A stretch of DNA of 64,000 bases from Blasia pusilla (Eukaryota > Marchantiophyta > Marchantiopsida > Blasiales), in contig CM114272.1 in NCBI GenBank assembly GCA_050084515.1, forward strand, positions 28,396,001 to 28,460,000, read 5' to 3'. The translations under genes were made by a program, and so were the position numbers. Position 1 is the first letter of the stretch, and each line of letters opens with the position of its first letter. Positions 45,445 to 56,707 of this stretch are shown in pieces. The notes under the pieces are model-generated. The model was not told the origin of the DNA, did not search any database, and saw nothing but the letters and a program-made list of their open reading frames with translations.

Positions 45445-45715
45445 ATAGCAGGGTCCTAACTAATAGTATATATTCCAAGATAAGACTTGGGCTGAGCCTC
45501 ATATTTTGACTGGTCGAACTAGTAGTATACATTCCGAGATAGGACTGACCGTGATATTTTAAGGGGTCCTAACTAGTAATATTCCATGATAGGACAGATC
45601 CTGGTATTTTTACGGGTCCTAACTCTAACTAGTAGTATATATTCCAAGATAGGTGATATTTTTACGGGTCCTATAATTTCCAAGATATGACTGACCCTGA
45701 TATTTTCCACCATTT
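45445..45715 (+). repeat. Diverged short tandem repeats
   Basis: Four or five units of about 60-75 bp carry GGGTCCTAACTA-TAGTATA, TATTCCAAGATAGGACT and GACC-TGATATTTT. They are variable in length. Confidence 0.8.
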
Positions 45716-46731
45716 CAACTCCAAGCCTTGGCTAGTAGAAGGTATACAGGAGACATGAGTGCGAGGGAGTTGGAGAAGCTACTGTTGTAGATGAAGAGAA
45801 ACGAAAGGATGAGTTATGATGCCCGTCCACAAATTCTGCCTTTAGGACTTGTTGAGTGTAATGTACTAATCAGACTTTCAATTGCATCTACCAATCAGAC
45901 ATAAGCCAGCAAGTTAAAAACTGCAAGTCTAGGTTTACAAAATGAAGAGACTACAGTAGGCTCCTTACAGCTGATTCATCCTTCTTGAAAGTTCAAAGAG
46001 TGCAACCATTGCACACATCAGACGTGCATTCATGTGATAAACCTCGTGGAATACCAACTCTTTGCAATTGAAGGGAAGAAGAGGGCCGCGCTATTTACAG
46101 CCAATCCCTCGTTTTTCAATATTTCACGAGTGGAACCCAACAAGAAAAGACATGAATTCATACCATGCAGCCAATCTATCCTGGTTGAAACTTTCACGAG
46201 CACAGCGTTAACCCAACCAGAAAACAGATACAAATCTCCGTGATCGAGCCCGTGGAATGAATCCCCGTGCACAAGTCAAGTCCACATTGACGGGTGGTGT
46301 CTATACCCTAAATGAAACCAAAACCAATCATGTTCAAAAAGATGAAGTCTGCTTCCTTAAAGGTCCGTAGCAAGCTCTTCACCTAAACAAAACGATAAGT
46401 GAGCATGCTCATAGAGATCGCGGTGCTGGGAAAAGAAGTGAAGCTTGCATTTCCTATCCTCTGGCTAAGCTTCAAACTAAAGTAGTCTATGCCTGGGAGG
46501 AGTAAGGCACTAGTTCCACCAATCCGAGTCCATGATATCCCACAAGGACATCAGTAAGGGAACCTGCATCTCTTCTCTTCATCAGTTAGACTGAAATTGT
46601 GTCCAGTCGTGCAATTACGTAGCGTCGTCTGTTACTCCCCCGTCTGTTACGGTCTGATCACAGCTGCGAGAAGATACTATTGTGATCGTCAGTCTCGGTA
46701 AATCTGGAGAGTATGTTCACGCTCAGCCCGC
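45716..46731. other. Spacer downstream of the EAR-motif gene
   Basis: I see no coding region. It should hold the 3'UTR of the minus-strand gene ending at 46732. Confidence 0.5.
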
Positions 46732-47433
46732 TTAGATCAGCTTTAGCGTTCTCGCCTTCGCATCAACGTCCTCGTCGATGAGGTCAATGACAGGGGCAGC
46801 ACCGAAACCATATTTTTCTTCGTTGTGCCAAACCTTGCGCTTATTCACCCGGGAAGGAGACACAGTAATGGTATGCTCTTGATCATCATGAAGACACACG
46901 TTGAGATCGAACTCCCGGATTTTCTTTGCCTTATTTGGTGGTGGCGCAGGCTCAGACTCACTGATGTTCTCTGGTTCGAAATCCTCGGGGCAAACGTTGA
47001 GGTCGATATCTAGGCCTTTCTTTGACGTGTACGATGAGCTCCCAGCAGAGCTATGGTCAGGGAGAGGAACAGGGACATTTATTGAAAGAGCTAGAGAGGA
47101 TTTATGATCCTCATCCACGGTAGGCTCCATGGAAATCAAGCCGCCTCGCTGTGACTTCAAATGCCCACCGCTTTCCCTAATTACATCGTACCAGCCGCCC
47201 AGACCCAATCTATTTGTCAGCCTACCCTCAAGACCCCGAAACTCAGGCTTCGTCCTACTATTTCCAACGACCCTGACTTTTTTTCCGATTGGTATTGCAA
47301 TGAAACATTCTAGGTCGTCGTCATTTCCCTTGGGTGCGTCATGTTGAGGATAATTCGAAAAGAAATCATGAAAATCTGTTTTTGGAAGTGCCTGCAAAGT
47401 GTTAGTACTCGAGTCTGGATCCCCGAATTGCAT
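46732..47433 (-). CDS. KOW-like protein with two DLN-type EAR motifs
   Basis: The 233-codon frame starts at a true ATG (47433) two codons after an acceptor-like TTTGCTTTTTCCAG. Residues 49-104 (GKKVRVVGNSRTKPEFRGLE, then GLGGWYDVI and LKSQRGGLISME) have the hydrophobic and glycine spacing of an SH3-like/KOW fold; this is inference from pattern. Two EAR repression motifs follow: LDIDLNVCPED (141-151) and EFDLNVCLHDD (174-184). The end is PVIDLIDEDVDAK. EAR motifs recruit TOPLESS-type co-repressors, so a nuclear repressor or adaptor role is likely. No DNA-binding domain is visible. Basic KNRK-like stretches (NKAKK, VNKRK) could serve nuclear import. The 5' exons are partly duplicated upstream. 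Confidence 0.65.
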   Translation of the reverse strand: MQFGDPDSSTNTLQALPKTDFHDFFSNYPQHDAPKGNDDDLECFIAIPIGKKVRVVGNSRTKPEFRGLEGRLTNRLGLGGWYDVIRESGGHLKSQRGGLISMEPTVDEDHKSSLALSINVPVPLPDHSSAGSSSYTSKKGLDIDLNVCPEDFEPENISESEPAPPPNKAKKIREFDLNVCLHDDQEHTITVSPSRVNKRKVWHNEEKYGFGAAPVIDLIDEDVDAKARTLKLI

Positions 47434-48340
47434 GTTCCTGGAAAAAGCAAACCATATCGTTACAGGAAAGGATGCTGGACCCCAAATGAACTAGCTAGTT
47501 TAGACCTTAATAATTGCACAGTTATCCTTCTCTCCTCTTTCGAACCACGACTGGGAACAACATCGGCAGATTCTTCTATCTTTCGAGGTTTGACCTGCTC
47601 AATTCTTGCCTCATGAACCATCGACCTCAACGAGAAAGTCTTCTGTCTCTCTAAGCTTCGTCGTAAGCATGGATCTCTTCTTCAATAGAGCGATTTGAGC
47701 GCAGGATAACGTACTTGGATCTCTCTTCGTCAAGCGAAAGATCTGAACCAGAGACCTTTCCTCCGTCGAGCTTCGTCTCACGCAATCGGTCCTCCAAGCT
47801 GAGCGACCTGCACCAACAACCTTCCGTGCGTCAAGTTGGGGACATTTCGAAAAGAGATCACGGTCATCTGCGTTTTGAAGTGTCTGAAACGTTTTAGTAC
47901 TTGAATCTGAATCCACGAATTCCATGTTCCTGGACAACACAAGGTATATCGTTACAGGAAAGGACGCTGGACCCCAAATGAACTGGCTACTTAACACCTT
48001 AATAATTGCACAGCTATCCCTCTCTCCTCTTTCGAAAAAGACGCTTGAATGAGTTCGAACAAAATCATCAGATTCCTCTATGTATGTTGAAGTTTCACAT
48101 GCTCAATTCGCGTCTCACGATCTATCGACCTTAACGAGAAAGCCTTCTGTCTTTGTAATTGTCGTCGGAGGCAATTTAAGGTCGTCCCTCCTTCAAATAG
48201 TGCGATTTGAAGGAGGGACGCTGGACCCTAAAGCGCTCAGGACAACGTACTTGAATTTCTCTTCTTCGAGCTAAAGATCTGAACCAGAAACCCTTTCTCC
48301 GTCGAGCTTCGTCTTACCAATTCGGTCCTCCAAGCTGAGC
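47321..48340 (-). repeat. Tandem duplication covering the 5' exons of the EAR-motif gene
   Basis: 47340-47830 and 47830-48330 repeat with an offset of about 492-500 bp. Both hold a TTCCAG|GAACATG or GTCCAG|GAACATG acceptor with start codon (47433; 47926), a start peptide M-(Q/E)-F-x-D-x-DSST-x-T-x-QxL, and an exon-like piece ending at a GTACGT donor. The middle copy fuses the ATG exon (to DARK) to VVGAGRSAWRTDCVRRSSTE, which resembles the upstream exon (VVDGGRSAWRTELVRRSSTE), so it is chimeric. Confidence 0.85.
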
Positions 48341-48688
48341 GACCTCCATCAACAACCTTCCCGTTGGCAAGTTTCGTCGTAGAAGCTCCTCTATTCTTAG
48401 CGAGCGACGTCGATGTCTGGAAAAATCTATCCTCTCGCCGACGAGCGACTCGAGCGAGCAAATACACGTACCTTTTTCGTGAATCGATCGTCGACGAGTT
48501 GTCTCCAGCTCTGAGCGAGCGACCTCTCTTCGGAGCGTCGTCCTCGAGCGACGTGAAGACCTCTCGCGCGCGAGTGCTGCACCGGAACAAGCTGCGGAGG
48601 ATTTGCTGGATCGCCCGCTGTAGCTTGTCGGGGGGAATTGAGGCGGTTGTGACGGCGGTGTTCCGTTGGAGCGCGTATATAGTATATA
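48237..48688 (-). other. Putative first exon and promoter of the EAR-motif gene
   Basis: The minus strand has TATATACTATATA at 48676-48688. Downstream is a purine-rich leader with several short frames and a possible donor AA|GTACGT near 48247. The 183-codon frame across it is Arg/Ser-rich and may not be translated. Confidence 0.4.
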
Positions 48689-48788
48689 CCGGCGGAGGCG
48701 CTGGGGAAGTTGGCAACCCGCCTGAGAGAACCATGACTGAATCCCGGGCTGGGTGTGGATTCGACGGTGTGGATCTATCTATCTGCAT

Positions 48789-49302
48789 GATCCAGATCTG
48801 GATCGACGATGGACAGGCACCTCCACTCTATTTAGAGTCGGGATTACCCGTAGGATCTTTTGGTCTTTTCCTAGCCGTCCTCCATCTCGCTGGCTTCATC
48901 AGCCTCTCCCTCCAAAAAAGCGCGCCAAAACGTTTGAGCGGCTCTGGGGCTGATTTTCGCTCCGTTGGGATTCCAGCGACTCAGGAACGAGGGTCGGAAC
49001 CGAATGAAAACCCTAGATTTTCCATGGATAATTGAGTTCACGTGAGCGGTCCACCGTATGCAAGCTTCTGGGAGCACTGTGAGGAGATTGGCTGTAGCCA
49101 GCGATTACCATCCTTCCAGTGACGACTATTCCTACGAATCAACCTCCGTTTACAAATAATTATTCGTGCATAGGTATGTCCCTTAAGTTGTGAGACTTTG
49201 AGGCCTTCATCTCATTAAATAGAGAGAGACAGGTTCGACAAGACATAGTTACACAATCATCCTAAAGCCTAATTCGCTCTAAGACATTCAGGCTAGCTAG
49301 CC
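48789..49302. other. Spacer upstream of the EAR-motif gene
   Basis: No gene is recognised. A plus-strand frame through 48364-49035 overlaps the leader on the other strand and lacks any motif. Confidence 0.4.
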
Positions 49303-49548
49303 ATGGGTTGGTTATGTCAGATCACAAGACATTTGAAGATTTACGCTGGCGCTCAGCATCTCCAAGTGGAGCGTCATCGAGTGGAGGGGCTTGAGCGTCA
49401 ACTGGATTACAAGAGATCATTCTTTCTGTACGACATAGTGAGTGTGAAACTCAGACAAAGGGAGCCTCAGGATGTTATGGATTTGGACCAGATATCACAT
49501 AGATGGAATCTACATATCCAGGTACCAAACGAACCTCCCAGCATCTGA
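49303..49548 (+). CDS. Small hypothetical ORF
   Basis: An ATG in GCCATGGG context opens 81 codons (MGWLCQITRHLKIYAGAQHL, then HRVEGLERQLDYKRSFFLYD). It has a good start context but no family is recognised. It may be a chance frame in the spacer. Confidence 0.2.
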   Translation: MGWLCQITRHLKIYAGAQHLQVERHRVEGLERQLDYKRSFFLYDIVSVKLRQREPQDVMDLDQISHRWNLHIQVPNEPPSI

Positions 49549-52500
49549 ATGGTTTGTTATAATAATTAGGTGCGTCACGCACAACTGGTTTGTAGATCGA
49601 TCTGTCCAAAGAAATCCAAGCCTTCAGGTAGAAAATAGATACTCTTGCGCGGTTTTATCGATTTGCTAGTGCCCCCCTACGTAGGATTTTAACTTTTTCA
49701 TAATTATATAGAGGCGTGGATATCCCGGTTTCCACAGCGGAAGGGTTTGCCTTAGGTTTAAGGCATATTCAATAAGATAGCTGTACGTACGTAATCCGTC
49801 TGCGGTACGTGGGGTCGAGGAGATGGTTGAAACTAGGTTTCAAATTTATTTGATTAATCGAAGTGGGTTCACTCATGAATGAGATCGCTCAGGATCTAGG
49901 TACTCTTCTACTAGATCTAGAAGGATAAATACGTTATGTTTTCCTTTACGGAAGAAAAACATAACGAATTCGATAGCGAGTTTGTCGTGAGACACGCTGA
50001 GCCTCGGGTATGAGAACCGACGGCGCTTTCGCAAAGGAAAGTTTTACCCTCAGGGATTTCTCAAAGAATAATGAGAACTTTGATCTCATGGTAGAATAAT
50101 TAGAAAACAAGTGTCACGAGATTGTGGGTATATTCGTTTTGAATTATAGGCACAACGGACCGCATCCTTATCGACGAATATGGACCCATACATGTGTGCC
50201 CTCAAAATTTTGAGCTCTTGAGTACTTTCCGACCCACATCTCAGTGATTCCGAGAGTGACAATTCTCTCATGACATAGGTATGTACGTAACCATCCCGGA
50301 GGAGAATCTGTCGACAGGCTCCCATCCAGGCTAGCTATGGCTTCATTATATATGCTTGGAAAAATATCATGACGCCCCAGCGAAGAGAAACGCAAACATA
50401 GCATCATCAAGTTGAGGGACTCAAAAGAGAAGAGCATAGTCTCTGCCCGAAGTAGCGGCCGAGTTCTTCGCCAAAGAAGGCTCGAGTGGTTGCCATTCTG
50501 AACCACAGATGTCTAATGTACGGTACACGTACAATTAGAGAAGTGTCCCTTTGAATCATTCGTCAAAATAACTAGCAGCGTCACGACCAACTGGTTTCCA
50601 GATCTGTTCAAAGAAATGAAGCTAGCTCCGTGCCCAAATTAGACGATCGATCGTCTTGTACGTTTTTTCATTCGATCTTGTCGTACGTACGGCTTCGGGT
50701 CGAGTTAGACATGGTAATGGACATCACCCTGAATATGGGCTAATTTTAAGTTATAGTCAATAGAATCGCTTAAGATCTGTACTCGCATTCCTATGGGTTC
50801 TGTGGACTCCAGGAAACAGGTGGAAATGAGTTGTAATTTTATTTCGTTAATTGTTCTGGAGTATTTTCGAGGCATGGATTATGTGATGAGGCTCTCTAAT
50901 TGATTGATCGTACTCCGCTTGTCGGTGCGGTGCAAGAACGTAATACGGAATCAGATATTTTAGAGAACTAGATTGCAAGTTCGTCTTGATGGGAACGGTT
51001 TGCACGTTGATCCTCTAGTGTAACCTCAGGTTATACACCCGAGCACTCGTTTCTTACATCGAGGGCTAAAAGTTAGTGCAATAGGATCATATCGTTTCAG
51101 TGAAATATGTATCTCAGACATAATACGTGTAGGTTCTACAAGTTTTAAGGCTTGATTGGACAGCCCATGCGAGGAACTTGTACAAAAGCGTACTGTCCAT
51201 GCAGTGAGATGCACGGGTGCTGTTCCCACATATCCAAGAAGCGCTAATGTAGAGTAATAGTCAGCTGCAAGACTATCCTACGCGTCTAGTTTTGAGAGAC
51301 TACATCGCGCTTCCCAGCATAACGACGAATAGAAATTTAGATGGGCTAAGAGGAGCTCCTTAATTCAGAAAAAATAAAGGGAGTATCTCCAGAAACCGCC
51401 TGGCATACAGGGCCAATCCAAGAGACTTTACGACTTATACCTTTGTCGAAAGGAAGAGATATATAGCTATCGGAGTTAAGTAAGAAGGGACTGTGACAGT
51501 TTGTTTGCAGTGCTCCGACTTGAACCTAGACCACATGACCTCACATGCACACCCGCAGGTGGTGATCGACACAAGGGGTCAAGCTGAGTTGACGTCGTAG
51601 CTAGTTTCACCTCCGTTTCCAATTTAAGGGATATTTTTCAGGGGTGTGATCGACTGTCCCTGGAAGAAACACATAAACAGTTTGCTACCAGTGGCCACCA
51701 ATTCCAAACTTCAACCTTCCTCGTCTCAAGAGCTCACGGTGTTTCCGGTGAGTCGTAAGCCAGTTAATAACATTCTGAATGGAAGTCAGGACAGTGAGAC
51801 AACTAAATTGTTCGGCACATTTTATTCACAATTGGAGTGTGAAATTCTAACCATTGAGCTTTGATGAGCCAGAGCCATGGGAAGGAGGAGTGTACATCGT
51901 TGTCACGGCCATGACATCGTAGGCCTCAACTGGAGCTCGAAAACTGCGAGAATTCTAAAACTCTACTCTATCATGGGGAGGAAACCGCTCCATCTGGATA
52001 GGAGGAACTAGCAGTTTGGAAGAACTTTAAGTGCCAATCAAAATGATTTACTTTCATTCCCTCGTAAGTGACATCCATCCTATCACGGGCCCTTGAGGAT
52101 CCCTTTTTTGCCACCTATAATCATGGAAAATCTTACGTAGACGGCCTCGGAAAACATTCTCGATTCCATGGCTGGAAGAACTGTAGCTCTCTTTCTGAGA
52201 ATACACGCTGGATATTCCGAAGTCAGTTAGTTCGATTTGTGTACTCGATATCTGTCGTAGACTTCATTTAATCTGTCAATATGATGTGGCCCATAGCTTC
52301 TCTCTTGAAGACATCGATGGAAGACTCCTTGTGTTATGTAGAATGATGGCATCTTCCATAATTCCCGGGTGATAGAAAGTCTTTTCCAACACGAAGCTTC
52401 GCAAATCAGACGGTCTACTCGCCAATATCGTGCTACTAACTCGCTTTCTTCATCTTGTTTATGAGAAAAAGGTCATCGGTACTTTTTTCTTAGAAGCAAA

Positions 52501-53975
52501 CATAATATGATGCCACAAGAGTCCCTATAATGTGACCACAAGTCATAGATTTGATTTGAAACCCGTAATGAGATTTCCTCATCCTATTCAAATAGCACCT
52601 CGTCCTGATCTAGGTTTAGAGGAATTGGGGTTTATGACGAGATCCCTTGTAGAGTTTTTGCCCCACGTTTCACTCTTACAAAGAACTCCTTCACATCATT
52701 AGCGTTGTGTGAGAATACCAAACTTGTACTTGGTTAAGTTATATGAGGAGTTGATAGAGTCCACCATACTTGACTCCCCTACTTCATCTCTAAGTTCTAA
52801 GATTCCCTAAGAACTTAGAGAGATGAGGTTGTATCTGAAATCTGGGATATCACTTAATCATGTAGTGTTCACTCCCGAGGGCACCTCCCATTGATTTCTT
52901 AGAACCAACTTTATGTGTAAGATCAATCAATGAATGGCTTTCCCCCTTAGGCCACATATAAATTTACTAAGGTTCATCCTTACTCGACTACGAAAAACAA
53001 AAAAGTTTTTTTCTTCTCGGGTGGTCCCATTAGATTTTGACGATGATCTCTATCGATAGTTACTAGCATAACATATCTTACATGTCTTCCACATATTCTG
53101 CACTTACCCCCAACTGCAATTAAGCTTTTGTTACCTTTTGCACAAAAGTCGTGGCCAAGCCCCTTGCCACTTTTTTGTCCCATCCAATATGTTGGATTCT
53201 AATCATTATCTCTTCGATCTTGGCCCTCTTTTTCGATACTTTATCTCGTGTTCAACAGTTTCTCTCCTCCAGTGATCAATTTTGTAACACACCTAAGGAA
53301 CCTAATATTCAGGAATTTTTAAGAGAAAATTTCCGAATAACTACTACTTTACTTTCTTAATTTCCGATAATGAATGGTCGAGTAGACACCTCATATTTTT
53401 TTCTTGTAGGACAACTCAAATATTCCGTAGTTTTTATGAGATAAGTACCTTCTTTGGTAATTTCGGGAATGGATTAAAATAAGACCGCGAGATTCGGAGA
53501 CGCTAGAGAAAGATCTGAGCACAATTTGATTTTTTTTTCAGTGGTAAAAGCTTTATTAAAGAGAGAACTGTCTTCTCACACTCTACATACATGTGCATAT
53601 GTGGTGTATGCACACTCCGAGCACTCGGTTATTAGATCGACGAGTTCCCTCGGGCAACGGTGAACTAGTTGTTCACACTCTTGCTGCACAGTACAGGGGT
53701 TATCTTTAGCAGCTGTGCCTTATTCGACCGAAAGGGCAGTCAGTCTAGCCATTGTGAACAAGGTGTTCAATCTAGCTGCACACTATAAGTCTTACGTCTT
53801 TGGAACAAGCTCCGCAGATTTCAACTCTTATACTAAGAATCCCTTCCGTGTCCACACGTATTTAATGTATGTGCCCTGTGGGCAAATGTTGCAATCGTGC
53901 CATAACACAGTTTTCTAACAGTACCTTAGAGAAAACATGGCTGAAGTATGGTCACCGGATTGACTGCACGGCACT
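49549..53975. other. Long spacer with an old duplication of about 1 kb
   Basis: 49563-49900 and 50570-50880 share GTCACG--CAACTGGTTT, GATCTGT-CAAAGAAAT, CGTACGTA-, and G-GTCGAG-AGA-GGT segments in the same order. CGTACGTACG motifs are common. 51500-51570 has a tRNA-like B box on the minus strand (GGTTCAAGTC). I find no coding sequence with a known motif. Confidence 0.5.
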
Positions 53976-55454
53976 TCAAGGGCATAATCTCCCGCACGGT
54001 CTGAATAACCAAGTAAGCCAGTTTGGATACTCCTGCTTCTTGAACCATTGCATCCAATTCGGGTACTCAGTTGGTGCCTCACGCAGGCGGAGGAGCAGCC
54101 ATGCTCCCATGCCACTGGCGAAACCTATCGAAGCATTCTTGTATAGAGCAGCAGCTGTGACTATGAGCATCACAAAAGCATCTTCATTTGTGTTCTGATC
54201 GCGGCATGCCATAGCAAGCTCGATACCCGAGAAGAGCAGGAGAGTGCCCAGCAATCCGATGGGGAAATACGCCAGCAGACGGAGCAACGAGCTCCCCAGC
54301 AGAAGCCCAAGGACAAGTTTCAGACTCCCTAGCAACACTGGTGCCAATCCACTTCTGGCCCCGAATTTGAACTGCCCTGCGAGCCCTCCTGCACCATGAC
54401 ACACCGGCATCACACCGAACCAGCAACCTACAAGATTCATAAGCCCCACGCTGGTGGACACAGTCAGTGGTGAAACTATCCTCTCGGGAAACAAGTCGTT
54501 GGAAAGCTTGCAAGTGGCGATGACAGAGTTGAGAAGCGAGAGGGGAATCTGTGGAACTGCAGCTCGCACAAAACCCACTCTCCAGTCGTGCCTGGAAATC
54601 TTCACTACTGATATGTGGTGTGGCCCAAGACTCAACGATCTCACTACGCTGGGGTGCCTGACTATGGCAATCACAACACCAGCCACGAACACAATCAGTG
54701 CTGAAGGGATAAGGCGCTCCCATCTTGCGATTCCCTTGCGCTTTTTACTGGACTCAATTTGTTCCGATTCGACTTGCTCTGTCTCCTCCGCTGGACCGCA
54801 TGATCCGCACTTCCTTCCTCCCCCTGGACCCGTCATAAAGATGATAAAGACGCAAGCCGCAAGTGCCAGCCAGCGACCATCTGGGCCTTCCCATGGTCGA
54901 TTGTTGAGAGATTTGTTCTTTTTGAAGTTTTGGTTCTTCATTATATACTTCACCGCAAGAGTACCAAAAGAAAGACCCTGAGAGAGCTGGATTCCGCGGA
55001 CCACAGGCAGAGGCACTAGGACCTGGACGAGGGTCATGAGCTGGGTGATCCCCAGGAATGTGAGCACAGCACCTGTGCTTAACCCTGCGGCCATGATTTG
55101 GGGCACTGTGAGGGCCTCGCCAGGCGCCAGTGCCACTGCCGCTATGGCTTTCATAGGTTGCACTGGCATGGGAACCCCAAAGAGGAGTCCTGTGAGGATG
55201 TTATAAATCCCTGTGAAGATCAGGGTTGTCCCCAGGTCTATCCCATTCACGTACGCCAGCGCAAGCAGGATTGGCACGAAAGTGCCCAGGTCGCCCAGAG
55301 ATCCACCAATCTCTTGCCACAAGCTTGAGCCTCGCATGTTTCCCTTGAGCCGCGATCCGAAATCCATCACAGCTAGTTTTGGATCAAGTTTTCTTTCCGC
55401 TTGTGTCTCCGGAGCCTCCGAGGAATCAAACCTCCCATCATCTCGTCTCTCCAT
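53976..55454 (-). CDS. MOT1: Molybdate transporter, MOT1 family
   Basis: The single coding exon has 492 codons from the ATG at 55454 (MERRDDGRFDSSEAP); an in-frame GTG at 55481 is not a plausible start. It has two MOT1 repeats. The first holds EIGGSLGDLGTFVPILLAL and GVPMPVQPMKAIAAVAL. The second holds VPQIPLSLLNSVIATCKLSN, MPVCHGAGGLAGQFKFGARS and FPIGLLGTLLLFSGIELA. About ten hydrophobic segments fit a SulP-like fold. A charged, Cys-containing loop (RKCGSCGPAEETEQVE) separates the halves. The C-terminus repeats EYPNW twice. MOT1 proteins import molybdate at high affinity for molybdenum-cofactor synthesis, at the plasma membrane, mitochondrion or tonoplast depending on the member. All signature residues look intact. 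Confidence 0.96.
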   Translation of the reverse strand: MERRDDGRFDSSEAPETQAERKLDPKLAVMDFGSRLKGNMRGSSLWQEIGGSLGDLGTFVPILLALAYVNGIDLGTTLIFTGIYNILTGLLFGVPMPVQPMKAIAAVALAPGEALTVPQIMAAGLSTGAVLTFLGITQLMTLVQVLVPLPVVRGIQLSQGLSFGTLAVKYIMKNQNFKKNKSLNNRPWEGPDGRWLALAACVFIIFMTGPGGGRKCGSCGPAEETEQVESEQIESSKKRKGIARWERLIPSALIVFVAGVVIAIVRHPSVVRSLSLGPHHISVVKISRHDWRVGFVRAAVPQIPLSLLNSVIATCKLSNDLFPERIVSPLTVSTSVGLMNLVGCWFGVMPVCHGAGGLAGQFKFGARSGLAPVLLGSLKLVLGLLLGSSLLRLLAYFPIGLLGTLLLFSGIELAMACRDQNTNEDAFVMLIVTAAALYKNASIGFASGMGAWLLLRLREAPTEYPNWMQWFKKQEYPNWLTWLFRPCGRLCP

Positions 55455-55484
55455 TGCTTCCGGAATTGAGCCTCTCTCCACAAC

Positions 55485-56549
55485 CTGAACGATCTTGAAT
55501 CAGTCTAGGATCCAGCAACGCTTCTCATACCACCTTCATAATGCACTGAATCGGACACAGAGAAAAGTTCCATGTATTATTTCCACTATCTTTCTGTGAA
55601 AACAGAAAATTCGGACAAGTTCCTCAAGTAGACATTATAATAAAAAATTTGGGTGTACCAAAAAGCTTTAGAGACGTCTAAGTACCCTACAGTTGATTCA
55701 AAAGAACACGCGACAATAGCAGCCGTTCACAACCCCTAATTCAACATCATGAATACTCATCCTAAGGTTTTTCTCACGAGAGCCTTTTGAAACGGTCTTC
55801 TTTGAGAAGAAAATGTCTTCTAAATGCTTGCGTGGGCTGCACTCACTGGGCCACTCCATAACGTTCTGTCGCATTCTATCTTACAGCTCTCCCAGCAGGC
55901 ACTTCTCTAATCGGTAAGGCCAATTTAAATCTCTTTACTCAATTGGTCAACAAGCAAGGGAAAAAAATGCGCACAAGGAAACTGCCCAATCCTTACAGCT
56001 ACACCAGACGTGGAAGAACTCCATTACGTGCTGGGTTCGTGGACACCAGAGTGCTCTCCACTTAAAAGGAAACTCAAATTCACCCAATGCTTCATGAAAT
56101 CAAGTACAGTGCAATTATCCGATGACAGCAAAACTCAGAGCTATCGGATCAATCCATGAACACGTTCTCGTGCCCTAGACGAACAAGCTGCAAGAGAACA
56201 CATCTACACGATAGAACGTTTGAAAACATAAAATCACGAATTCTAACGCCAGCAGCATCGTTCATCGGAATTTTCTGTTGCTTTCATGCTCGCAACTGGC
56301 TCCGTCCGATTGCTATTCATGTCACTATATCACACAACCCGAGACACCGAATCGCACACGATCGAAAAAGAGGTGCATTTTATGCGCCTAAGAATCATTA
56401 TGTTCCACAATTTACACCATGGAGGGTAGTACCAATTCATTCTTGAATTCTTCATGTGAAGTGGGAACGTAAGAAGCACATCTACACCTCACTCGCATAT
56501 TGTGCAAATTTTCCCCTACCTGCAATTCGAAAAAATGGAAGAAATATAC
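55485..56549 (-). other. Probable 5'UTR intron of MOT1
   Basis: A donor TCCAG|GTATAT ends an upstream leader at 56550, and an acceptor GATCGTTCAG sits at 55485-55487, 31 bp before the ATG. The interval contains no coding frame. Leader introns are common in plant transporter genes. The call is from splice signals only. Confidence 0.5.
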
Positions 56550-56707
56550 CTGGACTGCGACGCAGAATCAAGATAGAAGATCCAGCTTCAAAATGAACAT
56601 CTTGAAGAGAGATGGATCAAATTCTCATTCCGGAGACTTCCCACTTCTCTTTATCGTGCTGCTCTGAGGTGTGCGTGTGATGTCTTAGCCTTGCGGATAC
56701 TTATAGC
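56550..56707 (-). promoter_or_regulatory. Putative MOT1 TATA box and leader exon
   Basis: The minus strand reads GCTATAAGT at 56699-56707. A start about 30 bp downstream would give a leader exon of about 120 nt ending at the donor at 56550. Confidence 0.5.

Noticed and set aside
51500-51580. tRNA gene on the minus strand
   Set aside because: A B-box-like GGTTCAAGTC is present, but no cloverleaf or acceptor stem can be drawn.
55455-55481. GTG start giving a 501-residue MOT1
   Set aside because: Plant nuclear genes start at ATG, and the GTG lies right behind a likely splice acceptor. The ATG at 55454 is used.
54184-55488. Other frames over MOT1 (for example 54184-54723 minus, 54454-54981 and 55213-55488 plus)
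   Set aside because: They overlap a strongly conserved transporter frame and have no motif of their own.
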